Shown piece by piece: positions 1 through 8,888 of a stretch of 64,000 nt of DNA (positions are counted from its first letter, which is position 1; each line of letters starts with the position of its first letter). A model generated the notes under the pieces. That model saw nothing but the letters and a program-made list of their open reading frames with translations. It was not told where the DNA came from and did no database searches. Both the position numbers and the translations under genes were made by a program. The stretch comes from Flavobacterium haoranii (GTDB lineage: Bacteria > Bacteroidota > Bacteroidia > Flavobacteriales > Flavobacteriaceae). The stretch covers positions 1,116,001 to 1,180,000 of the forward strand of contig NZ_CP045292.1 of the NCBI RefSeq assembly GCF_009363055.1, in the 5' to 3' direction.

Positions 1-2
1 GA

Positions 3-602
3 GTTGAAGTTAAAATTGCAGAAGACGGCGAAATTCTTTGTAAAGGACCAAATGTAATGATTGGTTATTATAAAGATGAGGAAAAAACCAATGAAGTTTT
101 ACAAAATGGATATTTTCACACTGGTGATATTGGAGAAATCGACGCTGAAGGTTTCTTAAAAATTACCGATCGTAAAAAAGAAATGTTCAAAACTTCTGGT
201 GGTAAATATGTAGCACCTCAGTTATTAGAAAATACATTTAAACAGTCTCGTTTTATAGAACAAATTATGGTTATTGGTGAAGGCGAAAAAATGCCTGCTG
301 CTTTTATACAACCAAGTTTTGAGTTTGTTCAAGAATGGGCTTCAAGACATGGTAAATCAAACATTGGTACAACAAACGAAGAAATTTGTAAAAACGAAGA
401 AGTTATTCAAAGAATTCAAGAAGAAGTAGATCACTACAATGAAAAGTTTGGTAATTGGGAAAAAGTTAAAAAGTTCGAATTAACTCCCGATGTTTGGGGA
501 ATCGATTCTGGACATTTAACGCCAACCATGAAACTGAAAAGAAAAATTATTCTTGAAAAATATAAAAATCTATACGAAAAGATTTACGGAAGTCAAGAAT
601 AA
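3..602 (+). CDS. Long-chain acyl-CoA synthetase (AMP-forming), C-terminal part
   Basis: This is the last 199 residues of an AMP-forming acyl-CoA ligase; the reading frame is open to the left edge, so the N-terminal adenylation domain lies outside the window. The family activates free fatty acids to acyl-CoA using ATP and CoA. Visible signatures are TGDIGEID followed by TDRKKEMFKTSGGKYVAP, the hinge motif of long-chain acyl-CoA synthetases, and a C-terminal lysine region (LTPTMKLKRKII) where the catalytic lysine of the small domain is expected. It lies upstream of fadN-fadA-fadE on the same strand, which fits fatty acid activation feeding beta-oxidation. Family assignment is firm; substrate chain length is inferred. 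Confidence 0.93.
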   Translation, partial: VEVKIAEDGEILCKGPNVMIGYYKDEEKTNEVLQNGYFHTGDIGEIDAEGFLKITDRKKEMFKTSGGKYVAPQLLENTFKQSRFIEQIMVIGEGEKMPAAFIQPSFEFVQEWASRHGKSNIGTTNEEICKNEEVIQRIQEEVDHYNEKFGNWEKVKKFELTPDVWGIDSGHLTPTMKLKRKIILEKYKNLYEKIYGSQE

Positions 603-717
603 AAAAGAATAACTTTTTTATAGTATAACAATTGTATAAATGTTAACTAAAATCATGTAACACATTTTTTTAAGCAATTACTGAAATTTGTACCATTAAC
701 ATTAAAAACAATTTGCT

Positions 718-1476
718 ATGAAAAAGTTATTTTTATTTTTAGGTTTAATCTCACTAGGTCTAGTATCATGTAACGATGATTCAAATTCAGATCAATCTTA
801 CACTTACAAAGTTAGCATGACAGATGCTCCTGCTCCTTATGATGCAGTTTTTGTTGATGTTCAAGGTGTAGAAGTAATTACTTCTGATGGATCTAGTTTT
901 GCTTTAGAAACTGAAGCTAATATTTATAATTTATTAGAATTGTCGAATGGTTATAGTATTCAAATTGCATCAGATATTATTACCGAAGCTAATGTTTCTC
1001 AAGTGCGTTTAATTTTAGGACCTAATAATTCAATTGTAGTAGACGGACAAACTTACCCTTTAAGCACTCCAAGTGCGGAACAATCGGGATTAAAACTAAA
1101 TGTTCACCAACAATTATTAGCTAATGTAGACAATACATTATTAATTGATTTTGATGCACACCAGTCTATTGTTGAACAAGGAAATGGAAGTTATAGTTTA
1201 AAACCCGTTTTAAGAGTTGTCGATGTTCAAGTAACAGGAACAATTAGTGGATCAATCTCAATTTTAGGAGTTAATGCTACAATTACAGCGATTTCATCTA
1301 CAGGCGAAGAATTTACAACAATTACTAATGAAGAAGGTGCATTTCAATTATCTGGATTACAATCAGGGACTTACACACTAATTATTACACCCGAAACTCC
1401 TTACCTACCATTAACAATAGATAATGTTATCGTTCAAACCGGATTAACAACCGATTTAGGAGTCCAAGTGTTATAA
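718..1476 (+). CDS. DUF4382 lipoprotein with carboxypeptidase-regulatory-like domain
   Basis: A 252-residue predicted lipoprotein. The N-terminus is a short hydrophobic signal ending in LVSC (Cys18), followed by Asn-Asp-Asp, so export to the periplasm or outer membrane is likely. Residues about 28-165 look like DUF4382 (begins YKVSMTDAPAPYDAV, which is typical), and residues about 172-250 look like a carboxypeptidase-regulatory or Ig-like beta-sandwich (TGTISGSISILGVNATITA, then TTITNEEGAFQLSGLQSGTY). It sits between the acyl-CoA ligase and the MarR/fad block but has its own 115-base upstream gap, so membership in the fatty acid pathway is not shown. The function of DUF4382 is not known to me. 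Confidence 0.82.
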   Translation: MKKLFLFLGLISLGLVSCNDDSNSDQSYTYKVSMTDAPAPYDAVFVDVQGVEVITSDGSSFALETEANIYNLLELSNGYSIQIASDIITEANVSQVRLILGPNNSIVVDGQTYPLSTPSAEQSGLKLNVHQQLLANVDNTLLIDFDAHQSIVEQGNGSYSLKPVLRVVDVQVTGTISGSISILGVNATITAISSTGEEFTTITNEEGAFQLSGLQSGTYTLIITPETPYLPLTIDNVIVQTGLTTDLGVQVL

Positions 1477-1504
1477 TAATATTAAAAAAAATAAAATAAT
1501 TTAT

Positions 1505-1530
1505 AAAATACTATGCATGCATAGTATTTT
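1505..1530. promoter_or_regulatory. Perfect 26-bp palindrome, candidate MarR operator
   Basis: The half-site AAAATACTATGCA is followed directly by its exact reverse complement, giving 26 bp of perfect dyad symmetry with no spacer. It ends four bases before the -7 box of the marR promoter, so a bound dimer would cover the -33 region. MarR proteins normally bind palindromes of this size near their own promoters. The dyad is also followed by a T run, so a terminator role for the upstream DUF4382 gene is an alternative, although its AT-rich stem would make a weak one. Confidence 0.7.
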
Positions 1531-1533
1531 TTT

Positions 1534-1541
1534 TATATTTG
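1534..1541 (+). promoter_or_regulatory. -7 box TATATTTG of the marR-fad genes
   Basis: Exact match to the Bacteroidota sigma-A -7 consensus TAnnTTTG, 22 bases before the marR start codon. No clear -33 TTG is visible because that area is occupied by the palindrome. Confidence 0.65.
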
Positions 1542-1563
1542 AAAACGTTTTAGTTAATTATTC

Positions 1564-2019
1564 ATGAAAGATAAAACAATAGATTATGCTTTAAGAGCAA
1601 CTTGGCAAGCTGTTTCAAGAATGTATAACGAAGAAGCAACCAAATATGGTGCTACAATGGCTACAGGTTTTGCTCTTTTAAGTATCGATAAAGAAGATGG
1701 AACACCTTCTACTACTTTAGGACCTAGAATGGGAATGGAACCTACAAGTCTTACCAGAACTTTAAAATCAATGGAAGAGAAAGGTTTAATTACCAGAAAA
1801 AAAAATCCAGAAGATGGTAGAGGCGTTTTAATTTATTTAACCAAAGAGGGTAAAGAAAAAAGGGAATTATCCAAAGCAACAGTTTTAAGATTTAACGACA
1901 CTATAAAAAATAATATCAGTGAAGAAAAAATAAATCATTTTATGGAAGTTATAGAACTGATTAATGAAATGATTTCCGATAAAAAAATTTTTACTAACGA
2001 ACTAGAAACTAAAATATAA
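1564..2019 (+). CDS. MarR family transcriptional regulator, probable fad repressor
   Basis: A 151-residue winged-helix regulator of normal MarR length. The helix-turn-helix and wing are at about residues 48-105 (MGMEPTSLTRTLKSMEEKGL, then ITRKKNPEDGRGVLIYLT), matching the recognition helix and the D-x-R wing typical of MarR. Helical dimerisation segments flank it. It is followed after 14 bases by fadN and so probably forms an operon with fadN-fadA-fadE. Together with the perfect palindrome at its own promoter this suggests an autoregulated repressor of fatty acid degradation, with an acyl-CoA or fatty acid as effector. The family is certain; the regulon and ligand are inferred from context. 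Confidence 0.88.
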   Translation: MKDKTIDYALRATWQAVSRMYNEEATKYGATMATGFALLSIDKEDGTPSTTLGPRMGMEPTSLTRTLKSMEEKGLITRKKNPEDGRGVLIYLTKEGKEKRELSKATVLRFNDTIKNNISEEKINHFMEVIELINEMISDKKIFTNELETKI

Positions 2020-2033
2020 TATAACCATTAAGT

Positions 2034-4423
2034 ATGAAACGTAATATTAAAAAAGTTGCTGTTATTGGTTCTGGAATTATGGGAAGTGGCATAGCTTGTC
2101 ACTTTGCCAATATTGGTGTCGAAGTTTTACTTTTAGACATCGCTCCAAGAGAATTAACAGAAGCTGAACAAAAAAGGGTTTAACCCTTGAAAGCAAAGCG
2201 GTTAGAAACAGAATTGTTAACGAACACTTAGCTAATGCTTTAAAATCTAAACCTTCTCCTATTTATCATCAAAGTTTTGCTAGCAGAATTACCACTGGTA
2301 ATACTACTGACGATATGGCAAAAATCGCTGATGTAGATTGGATTATCGAGGTGGTTGTAGAACGTTTAGATATTAAAAAAACGGTTTTTGAACAAGTTGA
2401 AAAATATAGAAAACCTGGAACATTAATTACTTCTAATACTTCAGGTATTCCAATTCAGTTTATGAGTGAAGGAAGAAGCGAAGATTTCCAACAACATTTT
2501 TGTGGAACGCACTTCTTTAACCCAGCGCGTTACTTAAAATTATTCGAAATTATTCCTGGTCCCAAAACTTCACAAGAAGTTTTGGATTTCTTAAATGGTT
2601 ATGGCGAAAAATTCTTAGGAAAAACTTCAGTTGTAGCAAAAGATACTCCTGCTTTTATTGGTAACCGTATTGGTATTTTCGGAATTATGAGTTTATTCCA
2701 CCAAGTAAAAGAAATGGGATTAACTATTGAAGAAGTTGATAAATTAACGGGACCTGTAATTGGTCGTCCAAAATCGGCTACTTTTAGAACCGTTGATGTT
2801 GTTGGTTTAGATACATTAGTTCACGTGGCTAACGGTATTTATGATAACTGTCCTAACGACGAAGCGCACGAATTGTTCAAACTTCCAGGTTTCATCAATA
2901 CTATGATGGAAAACAAATGGTTAGGAAGCAAAACAGGCCAAGGTTTTTATAAAAAAGAAGGAAAAGACATTTTATCATTAGATTTAGATACTTTAGAATA
3001 TCGTGCTAATAAGAAAGCTTCTTTCGCTACTTTAGAATTAACAAAAACTATTGATAAACCAATTAATAGATTTAAAGTATTAGTTGGTGGAAAAGATAAA
3101 GCCGGAGAATTTTATCGTAAAAATTTCTCAGCAATGTTCGCTTACTGTTCAAACAGAATTCCTGAAATTACAGATGCATTTTACAAAATTGACGACGCTA
3201 TGAAAGCTGGTTTCGGTTGGGAAAATGGTCCATTCGAAATTTGGGATGCTGTTGGTGTAGAAAAAGGTATAGAATTAATGAAAGCTGAAGGTTATGAGCC
3301 AGCTGCTTGGGTTACTGAAATGTTAGCTTCTGGCACTAAATCTTTTTATTCAGTAAAAGATGGTGCAACGTACTTCTACTCTATTCCTTCTAAATCTGCT
3401 GAAAAAATTCCTGGACAAGACGCCTTTATCATCTTAAATAATATTCGCGAAAGCAAAAAAGTTTGGAACAACAACGAATCTATAATTACTGATTTAGGCG
3501 ATGGTGTTTTAAATTTAGAATTTACTTCTAAAATGAATTCTATTGGTGCTGGTGTACTTCAAGGAATCAATAAAGCTGTCGATATGGCTGAAAAAGGCTA
3601 TAACGGATTAGTTATTGGAAACCAAGATGCAAACTTCTCAGTTGGTGCCAACTTAGGAATGATTTTTATGTTAGCTGTTGAACAAGAATACGATGAAATG
3701 AACATGGCTATCAAAATGTTCCAAGACACTATGATGCGTTGTCGTTATTCAGCTATTCCTGTTATTGCTGCTCCACACGGAATGACTCTTGGTGGTGGTT
3801 GTGAATTAACAATGCATGCCGACAGAGCTGTAGCTGCTGCAGAAACTTATATCGGATTAGTAGAATTTGGTGTTGGTTTAATACCAGGTGGTGGTGGTTC
3901 TAAAGAAATGGCATTACGTGCTGCTGATACTTTCCGTAAAAATGACGTTGAGTTAAATGTTTTACAAGAGTACTTCTTAACTGTTGGTATGGCAAAAGTT
4001 GCTACTTCTGCATACGAAGGTTTCGATACTGGAGTTTTACAAAAAGGTAGAGATATTGTTGTAGTAAATAAAGAACGCCAAATTGCAACTGCAAAACAAG
4101 TAGCATTACAAATGGCAGAACAAGGATATACACAACCTGCAAAAAGAAAAGATATTAAAGTGCTAGGAAAACAAGCTTTAGGTATGTTCTTAGTAGGAAC
4201 AGATAGTATGGAAGCTGGTAAATATATCTCAGAACATGATAAGAAAATTGCTAATAAACTAGCTTATGTTATGGCCGGTGGTGATTTATCTGAACCAACA
4301 TTAGTAAACGAACAATACTTATTAGATCTAGAAAGAGAAGCTTTCTTAAGTTTAACTACAGAACGTAAAACTCTAGAGAGAATTCAACACATGTTAACTA
4401 AAGGAAAACCATTAAGAAACTAA
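2034..4423 (+). CDS. fadN: 3-hydroxyacyl-CoA dehydrogenase/enoyl-CoA hydratase, FadN type, frameshifted
   Basis: Bifunctional beta-oxidation enzyme, about 796 residues once one frame break is repaired. The first piece (2034-2180) starts MKRNIKKVAVIGSGIMGSGI, the NAD-binding Rossmann loop, and stops at TAA. Restoring one A in the six-A run at 2170-2175 joins it without loss to the frame that runs to 4423. The dehydrogenase comes first (catalytic His region near CGTHFFNPARYL) and the enoyl-CoA hydratase domain last (about residues 465-660, with PHGMTLGGGCELTMHADR and a glycine-rich GLIPGGGGSKE), which is the FadN order and the reverse of E. coli FadB. The missing base is probably a sequencing error. 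The stop at 2178-2180 would otherwise abolish the enzyme. Confidence 0.9.
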
Positions 4424-4427
4424 AAAC

Positions 4428-5612
4428 ATGAAAACAGCATATATAGTAAAAGCATATCGAACAGCGGTTGGAAAAGCACCAAAAGGTGTATTCCGATTTA
4501 AAAGACCTGATGAACTAGCTGCAGAAACTATCGAACATATGATGAGTGAATTGCCAAATTTTGACAAAACACGAATCGATGATGTTATGGTTGGTAATGC
4601 TATGCCCGAAGCAGAACAAGGATTAAATGTAGGTCGTTTAATATCATTAATGGGATTAAAAATTGACGATGTTCCTGGTGTAACGGTAAACAGATATTGT
4701 GCATCAGGTTCGGAAACTATCGCAATGGCAACTGCAAAGATTCAAGCTGGAATGGCAGATTGTATTATTGCTGGTGGTGCAGAAAGCATGAGTTATATTC
4801 CAATGGGTGGATACAAACCAACTCCAGATTATAAAGTTGCTGCACAAGGTCACGAAGACTACTATTGGGGAATGGGATTAACTGCAGAAGCTGTAGCAAA
4901 ACAATTCAATGTTTCTCGTGAAGATCAAGATGAATTTGCTTACAATTCGCACATGAAAGCTTTAAAAGCTCAAGCTGAAGGGAAATTCGACAAACAAATT
5001 GTTCCCATTACAGTTGAAAATACTTTCGTAAACGAAAACGGAAAAAAAGAAACTACTTCATATACAGTTACTAAAGATGAAGGTCCAAGAGCTGGAACTT
5101 CTGTACAAGCATTATCTGGATTAAGACCAGTATTTGCTGCTGATGGTAGTGTAACCGCTGGTAACTCTTCTCAAATGAGTGATGGCGCTGCATTTGTATT
5201 GGTTATGAGTGAGGAAATGGTTAAAGAGTTAAACCTTGAACCTATTGCTCGTTTAGTGAATTACGCTGCAGCAGGTGTTGAACCAAGAATTATGGGTATT
5301 GGACCAGTAAAAGCGATTCCAAAAGCATTAAAACAAGCGGGTTTAAAACAATCAGATATTGAGCTAATTGAATTAAACGAGGCGTTTGCTTCACAATCAT
5401 TAGCTGTAATTCGCGAATTAGATCTAAATCCAGAAATTATTAATGTTAATGGAGGTGCAATTGCACTAGGTCATCCTCTTGGATGTACAGGAGCGAAATT
5501 AGCAGTCCAATTATTTGATGAAATGCGTTTACGTAATAATAAATATGGAATGGTAACGATGTGTGTGGGTACTGGACAAGGTGCTGCAGCCATTTATGAA
5601 TTCTTAAAATAA
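4428..5612 (+). CDS. fadA: Acetyl-CoA C-acyltransferase (3-ketoacyl-CoA thiolase)
   Basis: A 394-residue thiolase, normal length for the family. It cleaves 3-ketoacyl-CoA with CoA to release acetyl-CoA, the last step of beta-oxidation. The nucleophilic cysteine is in NRYCASGSE (about residue 90), the catalytic His in GGAIALGHPLGCTGAK, and the second cysteine in MVTMCVGTGQGAAA near the C-terminus. It starts only four bases after fadN, so the two are co-transcribed and probably form the trifunctional complex seen in other bacteria. No anomaly was seen. Confidence 0.97.
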   Translation: MKTAYIVKAYRTAVGKAPKGVFRFKRPDELAAETIEHMMSELPNFDKTRIDDVMVGNAMPEAEQGLNVGRLISLMGLKIDDVPGVTVNRYCASGSETIAMATAKIQAGMADCIIAGGAESMSYIPMGGYKPTPDYKVAAQGHEDYYWGMGLTAEAVAKQFNVSREDQDEFAYNSHMKALKAQAEGKFDKQIVPITVENTFVNENGKKETTSYTVTKDEGPRAGTSVQALSGLRPVFAADGSVTAGNSSQMSDGAAFVLVMSEEMVKELNLEPIARLVNYAAAGVEPRIMGIGPVKAIPKALKQAGLKQSDIELIELNEAFASQSLAVIRELDLNPEIINVNGGAIALGHPLGCTGAKLAVQLFDEMRLRNNKYGMVTMCVGTGQGAAAIYEFLK

Positions 5613-5623
5613 GATTACAGAAC

Positions 5624-5702
5624 AAAGAAAATAGAATATAGACTAACCGAAAATGAAAATACTGAATCTTGAAAATTCTTTTTTCTATTCTCTATTTTCT
5701 TT
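5624..5702. repeat. Imperfect intergenic hairpin between fadA and fadE
   Basis: AAAGAAAATAGA at 5624-5635 is matched by its exact complement TCTATTTTCTTT at 5691-5702, with further partial pairing inside a 55-base A-rich loop. It fills the only sizeable gap in the fad operon. Whether it attenuates fadE or is only an A/T-rich intergenic word is not shown. Confidence 0.45.
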
Positions 5703-5720
5703 TCTCAAAAAATTAAAACT

Positions 5721-7511
5721 ATGGCAGATATATTAAGAGGAGGTCAATTCCTTGTAAAAGAAACAAAATGTGAAGATGTTTTCACACCAGAAGATTTTTC
5801 TGAAGAGCAAATTATGATGCGTGATTCAGTTATCGAATTCGTAGACAAAGAATTATGGCCAAATAAAGAGCGTTTCGAGAAAAAAGATTATGCACTTACA
5901 GAAGAAGTAATGCGTAAAGCTGGTGAATTAGGTTATTTAAGTGTTGCCGTTCCTGAAGCTTACGGCGGAATGGAAATGGGCTTCATCAATACCGTTTTAG
6001 TATGTGATTACATTTCAGGAGCAACTGGTTCATTTTCAACTGCTTTTGGTGCACATACTGGAATTGGAACCATGCCAATTACATTATACGGAACTGAAGA
6101 ACAAAAACAAAAATATGTACCAAAATTAGCTTCAGGAGAATGGTTTGGTGCTTACTGTTTAACAGAACCAGGTGCTGGATCTGATGCAAATTCAGGAAAA
6201 ACTAAAGCTGTTTTGTCAGAAGACGGAACACACTACAAAATTACTGGTGGTAAAATGTGGATTTCTAATGCTGGTTTCTGTAATTTATTTATTGTTTTTG
6301 CTCGTATTGAAGATGATAAAAATATTACAGGTTTCATCGTAGAAAATGATCCATCAAACGGAATTTCTTTAGGCGATGAAGAACATAAATTAGGTATTCG
6401 TTCTTCTTCAACTCGTCAAGTTTTCTTTAACGATACAAAAGTACCTGTAGAAAATATGTTAGCAAGTCGTGGCGAAGGATTCAAAATCGCAATGAATGCT
6501 TTAAACGTAGGACGTATTAAATTAGCCGCAGCTTGTTTAGAAGCGCAAAGAAGAACAATTTCTACTGCAGTTAATTATGCTAATGAAAGAGTTCAATTTA
6601 AAACTCCTATTTCAAGTTTTGGAGCTATCCAATCTAAATTAGCTGAAATGGCAATGAATGCTTATGCTGGTGAAAGTGCTACATATAGAGCTGCTGCAGA
6701 TATTGAAAAAAGAATTAACATTCGTGTTGAAGAAGGAAATACACACCAAGAAGCAGAATTAAAAGGTGTTGAAGAATTTGCAATTGAATGTTCTATCTTA
6801 AAAGTTGCTGTTTCTGAAGATGTTCAAAATTGTACAGATGAAGGAATACAAATTTTTGGTGGAATGGGATTCTCTGAAGATGCACCAATGGAAAGTGCGT
6901 GGAGAGATGCTCGTATTGCTCGTATTTACGAAGGTACAAACGAAATTAACCGTATGCTTTCTGTAGGTATGTTAATCAAAAAAGCGATGAAAGGTCATGT
7001 TGATTTATTAGGTCCAGCTATGGCTGTTGCTGAAGAATTAATGGGTATTCCTTCATTTGATGTACCAGATTACACTGAATTATTTGCCGAAGAAAAAGAA
7101 ATGATTACTAAATTGAAAAAAGCATTCTTAATGGTTTCTGGTGCAGCTGTTCAAAAATTTGGACCCGATTTAGACAAACACCAACAATTATTAATGGCTG
7201 CTGCCGATATGTTAATCGAGATTTATATGGCAGAAAGTACACTTTTACGTACTGAAAAATTGGCTAAAAAAGTTGGTGAAGCTAATGCTCAAGAACAAAT
7301 TGCAATGGCGCAATTGTATTTATACCATGCGGTAGATACTATTAGCCAAAAAGGAAAAGAAGGAATTGTTTCTTTTGCTGAAGGCGACGAACAACGTATG
7401 ATGTTAATGGGATTACGTCGTTTTACTAAATATGTAAACATGCCAAATGTTGTGGCATTAAGAGATAAAATTGCTGCTAAATTAATTGCAGAAAACAAAT
7501 ATTGCTTTTAA
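5721..7511 (+). CDS. fadE: Acyl-CoA dehydrogenase
   Basis: A 596-residue FAD-dependent acyl-CoA dehydrogenase, which makes the first oxidation of each beta-oxidation round (acyl-CoA to trans-2-enoyl-CoA). Core domain at residues about 25-420, with the substrate and FAD motifs YCLTEPGAGSDANSGKTKA and the C-terminal family signature IYEGTNEINRML near residue 415. The catalytic base is expected to be the Glu in YEGT. A further 170-residue helical C-terminal extension is present, as in the long FadE of Bacillus fadNAE and other Bacteroidota. It follows fadA by 108 bases on the same strand and is ended by a strong hairpin at 7547-7577. Confidence 0.95.
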   Translation: MADILRGGQFLVKETKCEDVFTPEDFSEEQIMMRDSVIEFVDKELWPNKERFEKKDYALTEEVMRKAGELGYLSVAVPEAYGGMEMGFINTVLVCDYISGATGSFSTAFGAHTGIGTMPITLYGTEEQKQKYVPKLASGEWFGAYCLTEPGAGSDANSGKTKAVLSEDGTHYKITGGKMWISNAGFCNLFIVFARIEDDKNITGFIVENDPSNGISLGDEEHKLGIRSSSTRQVFFNDTKVPVENMLASRGEGFKIAMNALNVGRIKLAAACLEAQRRTISTAVNYANERVQFKTPISSFGAIQSKLAEMAMNAYAGESATYRAAADIEKRINIRVEEGNTHQEAELKGVEEFAIECSILKVAVSEDVQNCTDEGIQIFGGMGFSEDAPMESAWRDARIARIYEGTNEINRMLSVGMLIKKAMKGHVDLLGPAMAVAEELMGIPSFDVPDYTELFAEEKEMITKLKKAFLMVSGAAVQKFGPDLDKHQQLLMAAADMLIEIYMAESTLLRTEKLAKKVGEANAQEQIAMAQLYLYHAVDTISQKGKEGIVSFAEGDEQRMMLMGLRRFTKYVNMPNVVALRDKIAAKLIAENKYCF

Positions 7512-7546
7512 TAACGGAAGCAAGTTTTTGGTTTAGTTTGTTTAAT

Positions 7547-7577
7547 AAAAAGACTGTTTTTTCAAACAGTCTTTTTT
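7547..7577. terminator. Bidirectional terminator fadE / antiporter
   Basis: Stem AAAAGACTGTTT with exact complement AAACAGTCTTTT and a T tract on both strands, located between two converging genes. Confidence 0.85.
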
Positions 7578-7579
7578 AT

Positions 7580-8795
7580 TTATTGTACGTTATCGTCGTT
7601 TTCTAATTCGTCAAACTTTACCTTATTTTCATCTGGTTCTTGCTTGTTAAAAATAAGTCCAATCATCATTATTAAAGCCGAAATTACAATTACTTGAATA
7701 ATAAGTGCTTTATTTACCAAAGGAATTTTACTTTCTAATGGAATACTTAAAAATAATAAAATCGTAATTAAACCTCTTGGTGCTATAAATAATAATGGCA
7801 TTAATTTTACTTTAAAAAGCTTTAATTGAGCTGCTCTTACAAGATATATCAAAATAATAATTCCTACGGCTAATTCAAGCGTATGCGGATTTAATACATC
7901 TTCCGTTTTCATTAAAAAACCAAATAACAAGAAAAATAACGAACGAACTAAAAAAGCGGCCTCAATAATAAGTTCTTTAAATTTACCAACTTCTTTATCA
8001 AGCATTCTGGGTTTGAGTTTCTGAATGATTTTAAAGCGTTCTAATTCATCAAAATTACCCATGAAAAGTCCAAACAACATAATAAAAATTAAAGCTGGTA
8101 AATGGTAAATTTCTGATATTGCAAAAATTAAAATAATGAAAAGAATAATGGGAATAAACTTTACATGATGATCAATTCTACTTAATAAAAATGCTAAAAA
8201 TGCTGTCGCAATAAAAGATATAACAAGCATAATTAAAATTTGTAGCGCGAAATGTCCGACAGTTTCAATTGAAATAACGGCATTTAAAGCAAGGAAATTA
8301 AAAAATAAAACTCCAATAATATCAGACAAACTCGATTCGTAAATGGCAAATTCTTTATTAAATACATTTAAATTACCAACGCTAGAAATTGCAATAGCAC
8401 TACTTATTATACATAAAGGAATCGCATTAATTAATCCATTTTTATAAGTCGAATCTAAAAAAAATAGAAAAAATGCCCTATTGCAAAAGCTGTAATAACT
8501 AAAGGAACAATTGCCGTTACAAAAGTTTTCCCTACAAAAGGCAATTTTCGCTTATTTAAATCTAGTTCAAGTGAACCTTCTAATACAATTAAAACTAAAC
8601 CAATAGTTCCAAAAATGGTAGTAATGGATTTAAGTCTGGTACTAAAATATGTAAAACTTCAGTAGATTGCCTAACAACCCAACCTAATAATAGCAATAAA
8701 ATCACCGAAGGAATTTTTGTCTTTGATGAAGTTACTGTAAAAAAATAAGCTAATAGTAATAACACACAAATAGTGCTTATAATAGCAAAGTTCAT
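7580..8795 (-). CDS. Cation:proton antiporter, two frameshifts
   Basis: About 405 residues when repaired. A multi-membrane-segment sodium/hydrogen or potassium/hydrogen exchanger domain protein. The N-terminal piece begins at 8795 (MNFAIISTICVLLLLAYFF) and the C-terminal piece ends at 7580 with an acidic cytoplasmic tail (DELENDDNVQ). Two breaks separate them: adding one A to the five-A run at 8611-8615 and one A to the eight-A run at 8457-8464 (plus-strand bases) restores a continuous frame through LVLIVLEGSLELDLNKRKL and YKNGLINAIPLCIISSAIA. Both repairs recover typical antiporter sequence, so base-calling errors are likelier than decay. Ion specificity cannot be read from the sequence. Confidence 0.8.
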
Positions 8796-8830
8796 AGTTT
8801 GTCTTTTTAGGCAAGATAAAAATAGTTTCG

Positions 8831-8838
8831 CAAATTTA
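8831..8838 (-). promoter_or_regulatory. -7 box TAAATTTG of the antiporter gene
   Basis: Exact TAnnTTTG match on the minus strand, 35 bases before the ATG at 8795. It supports that ATG over the longer open frame reaching 8990, which would begin upstream of the promoter. Confidence 0.6.
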
Positions 8839-8861
8839 ACATGGATAGTTGAAGTTTTTTT

Positions 8862-8869
8862 TAAATTTG
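8862..8869 (+). promoter_or_regulatory. -7 box TAAATTTG of the LETM1-related gene
   Basis: Exact TAnnTTTG match 19 bases before the ATG at 8889. It forms a divergent promoter pair with the antiporter -7 box 24 bases away. Confidence 0.6.
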
Positions 8870-8888
8870 TTTCAACATTTAGATAAAC

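Noticed and set aside
1505..1535. Palindrome as a plain rho-independent terminator
   Set aside because: The dyad has no loop, is AT-rich and sits exactly over the marR promoter, so an operator role is preferred, although a weak terminator function is not excluded.
2160..2185. Programmed -1 frameshift in fadN at the A6-GGG run
   Set aside because: The required shift is -1, but the heptamer is A-AAA-AGG, not a canonical X-XXY-YYZ slippery site, and FadN is not known to use frameshifting. The same defect recurs in unrelated genes, so a missing base is simpler.
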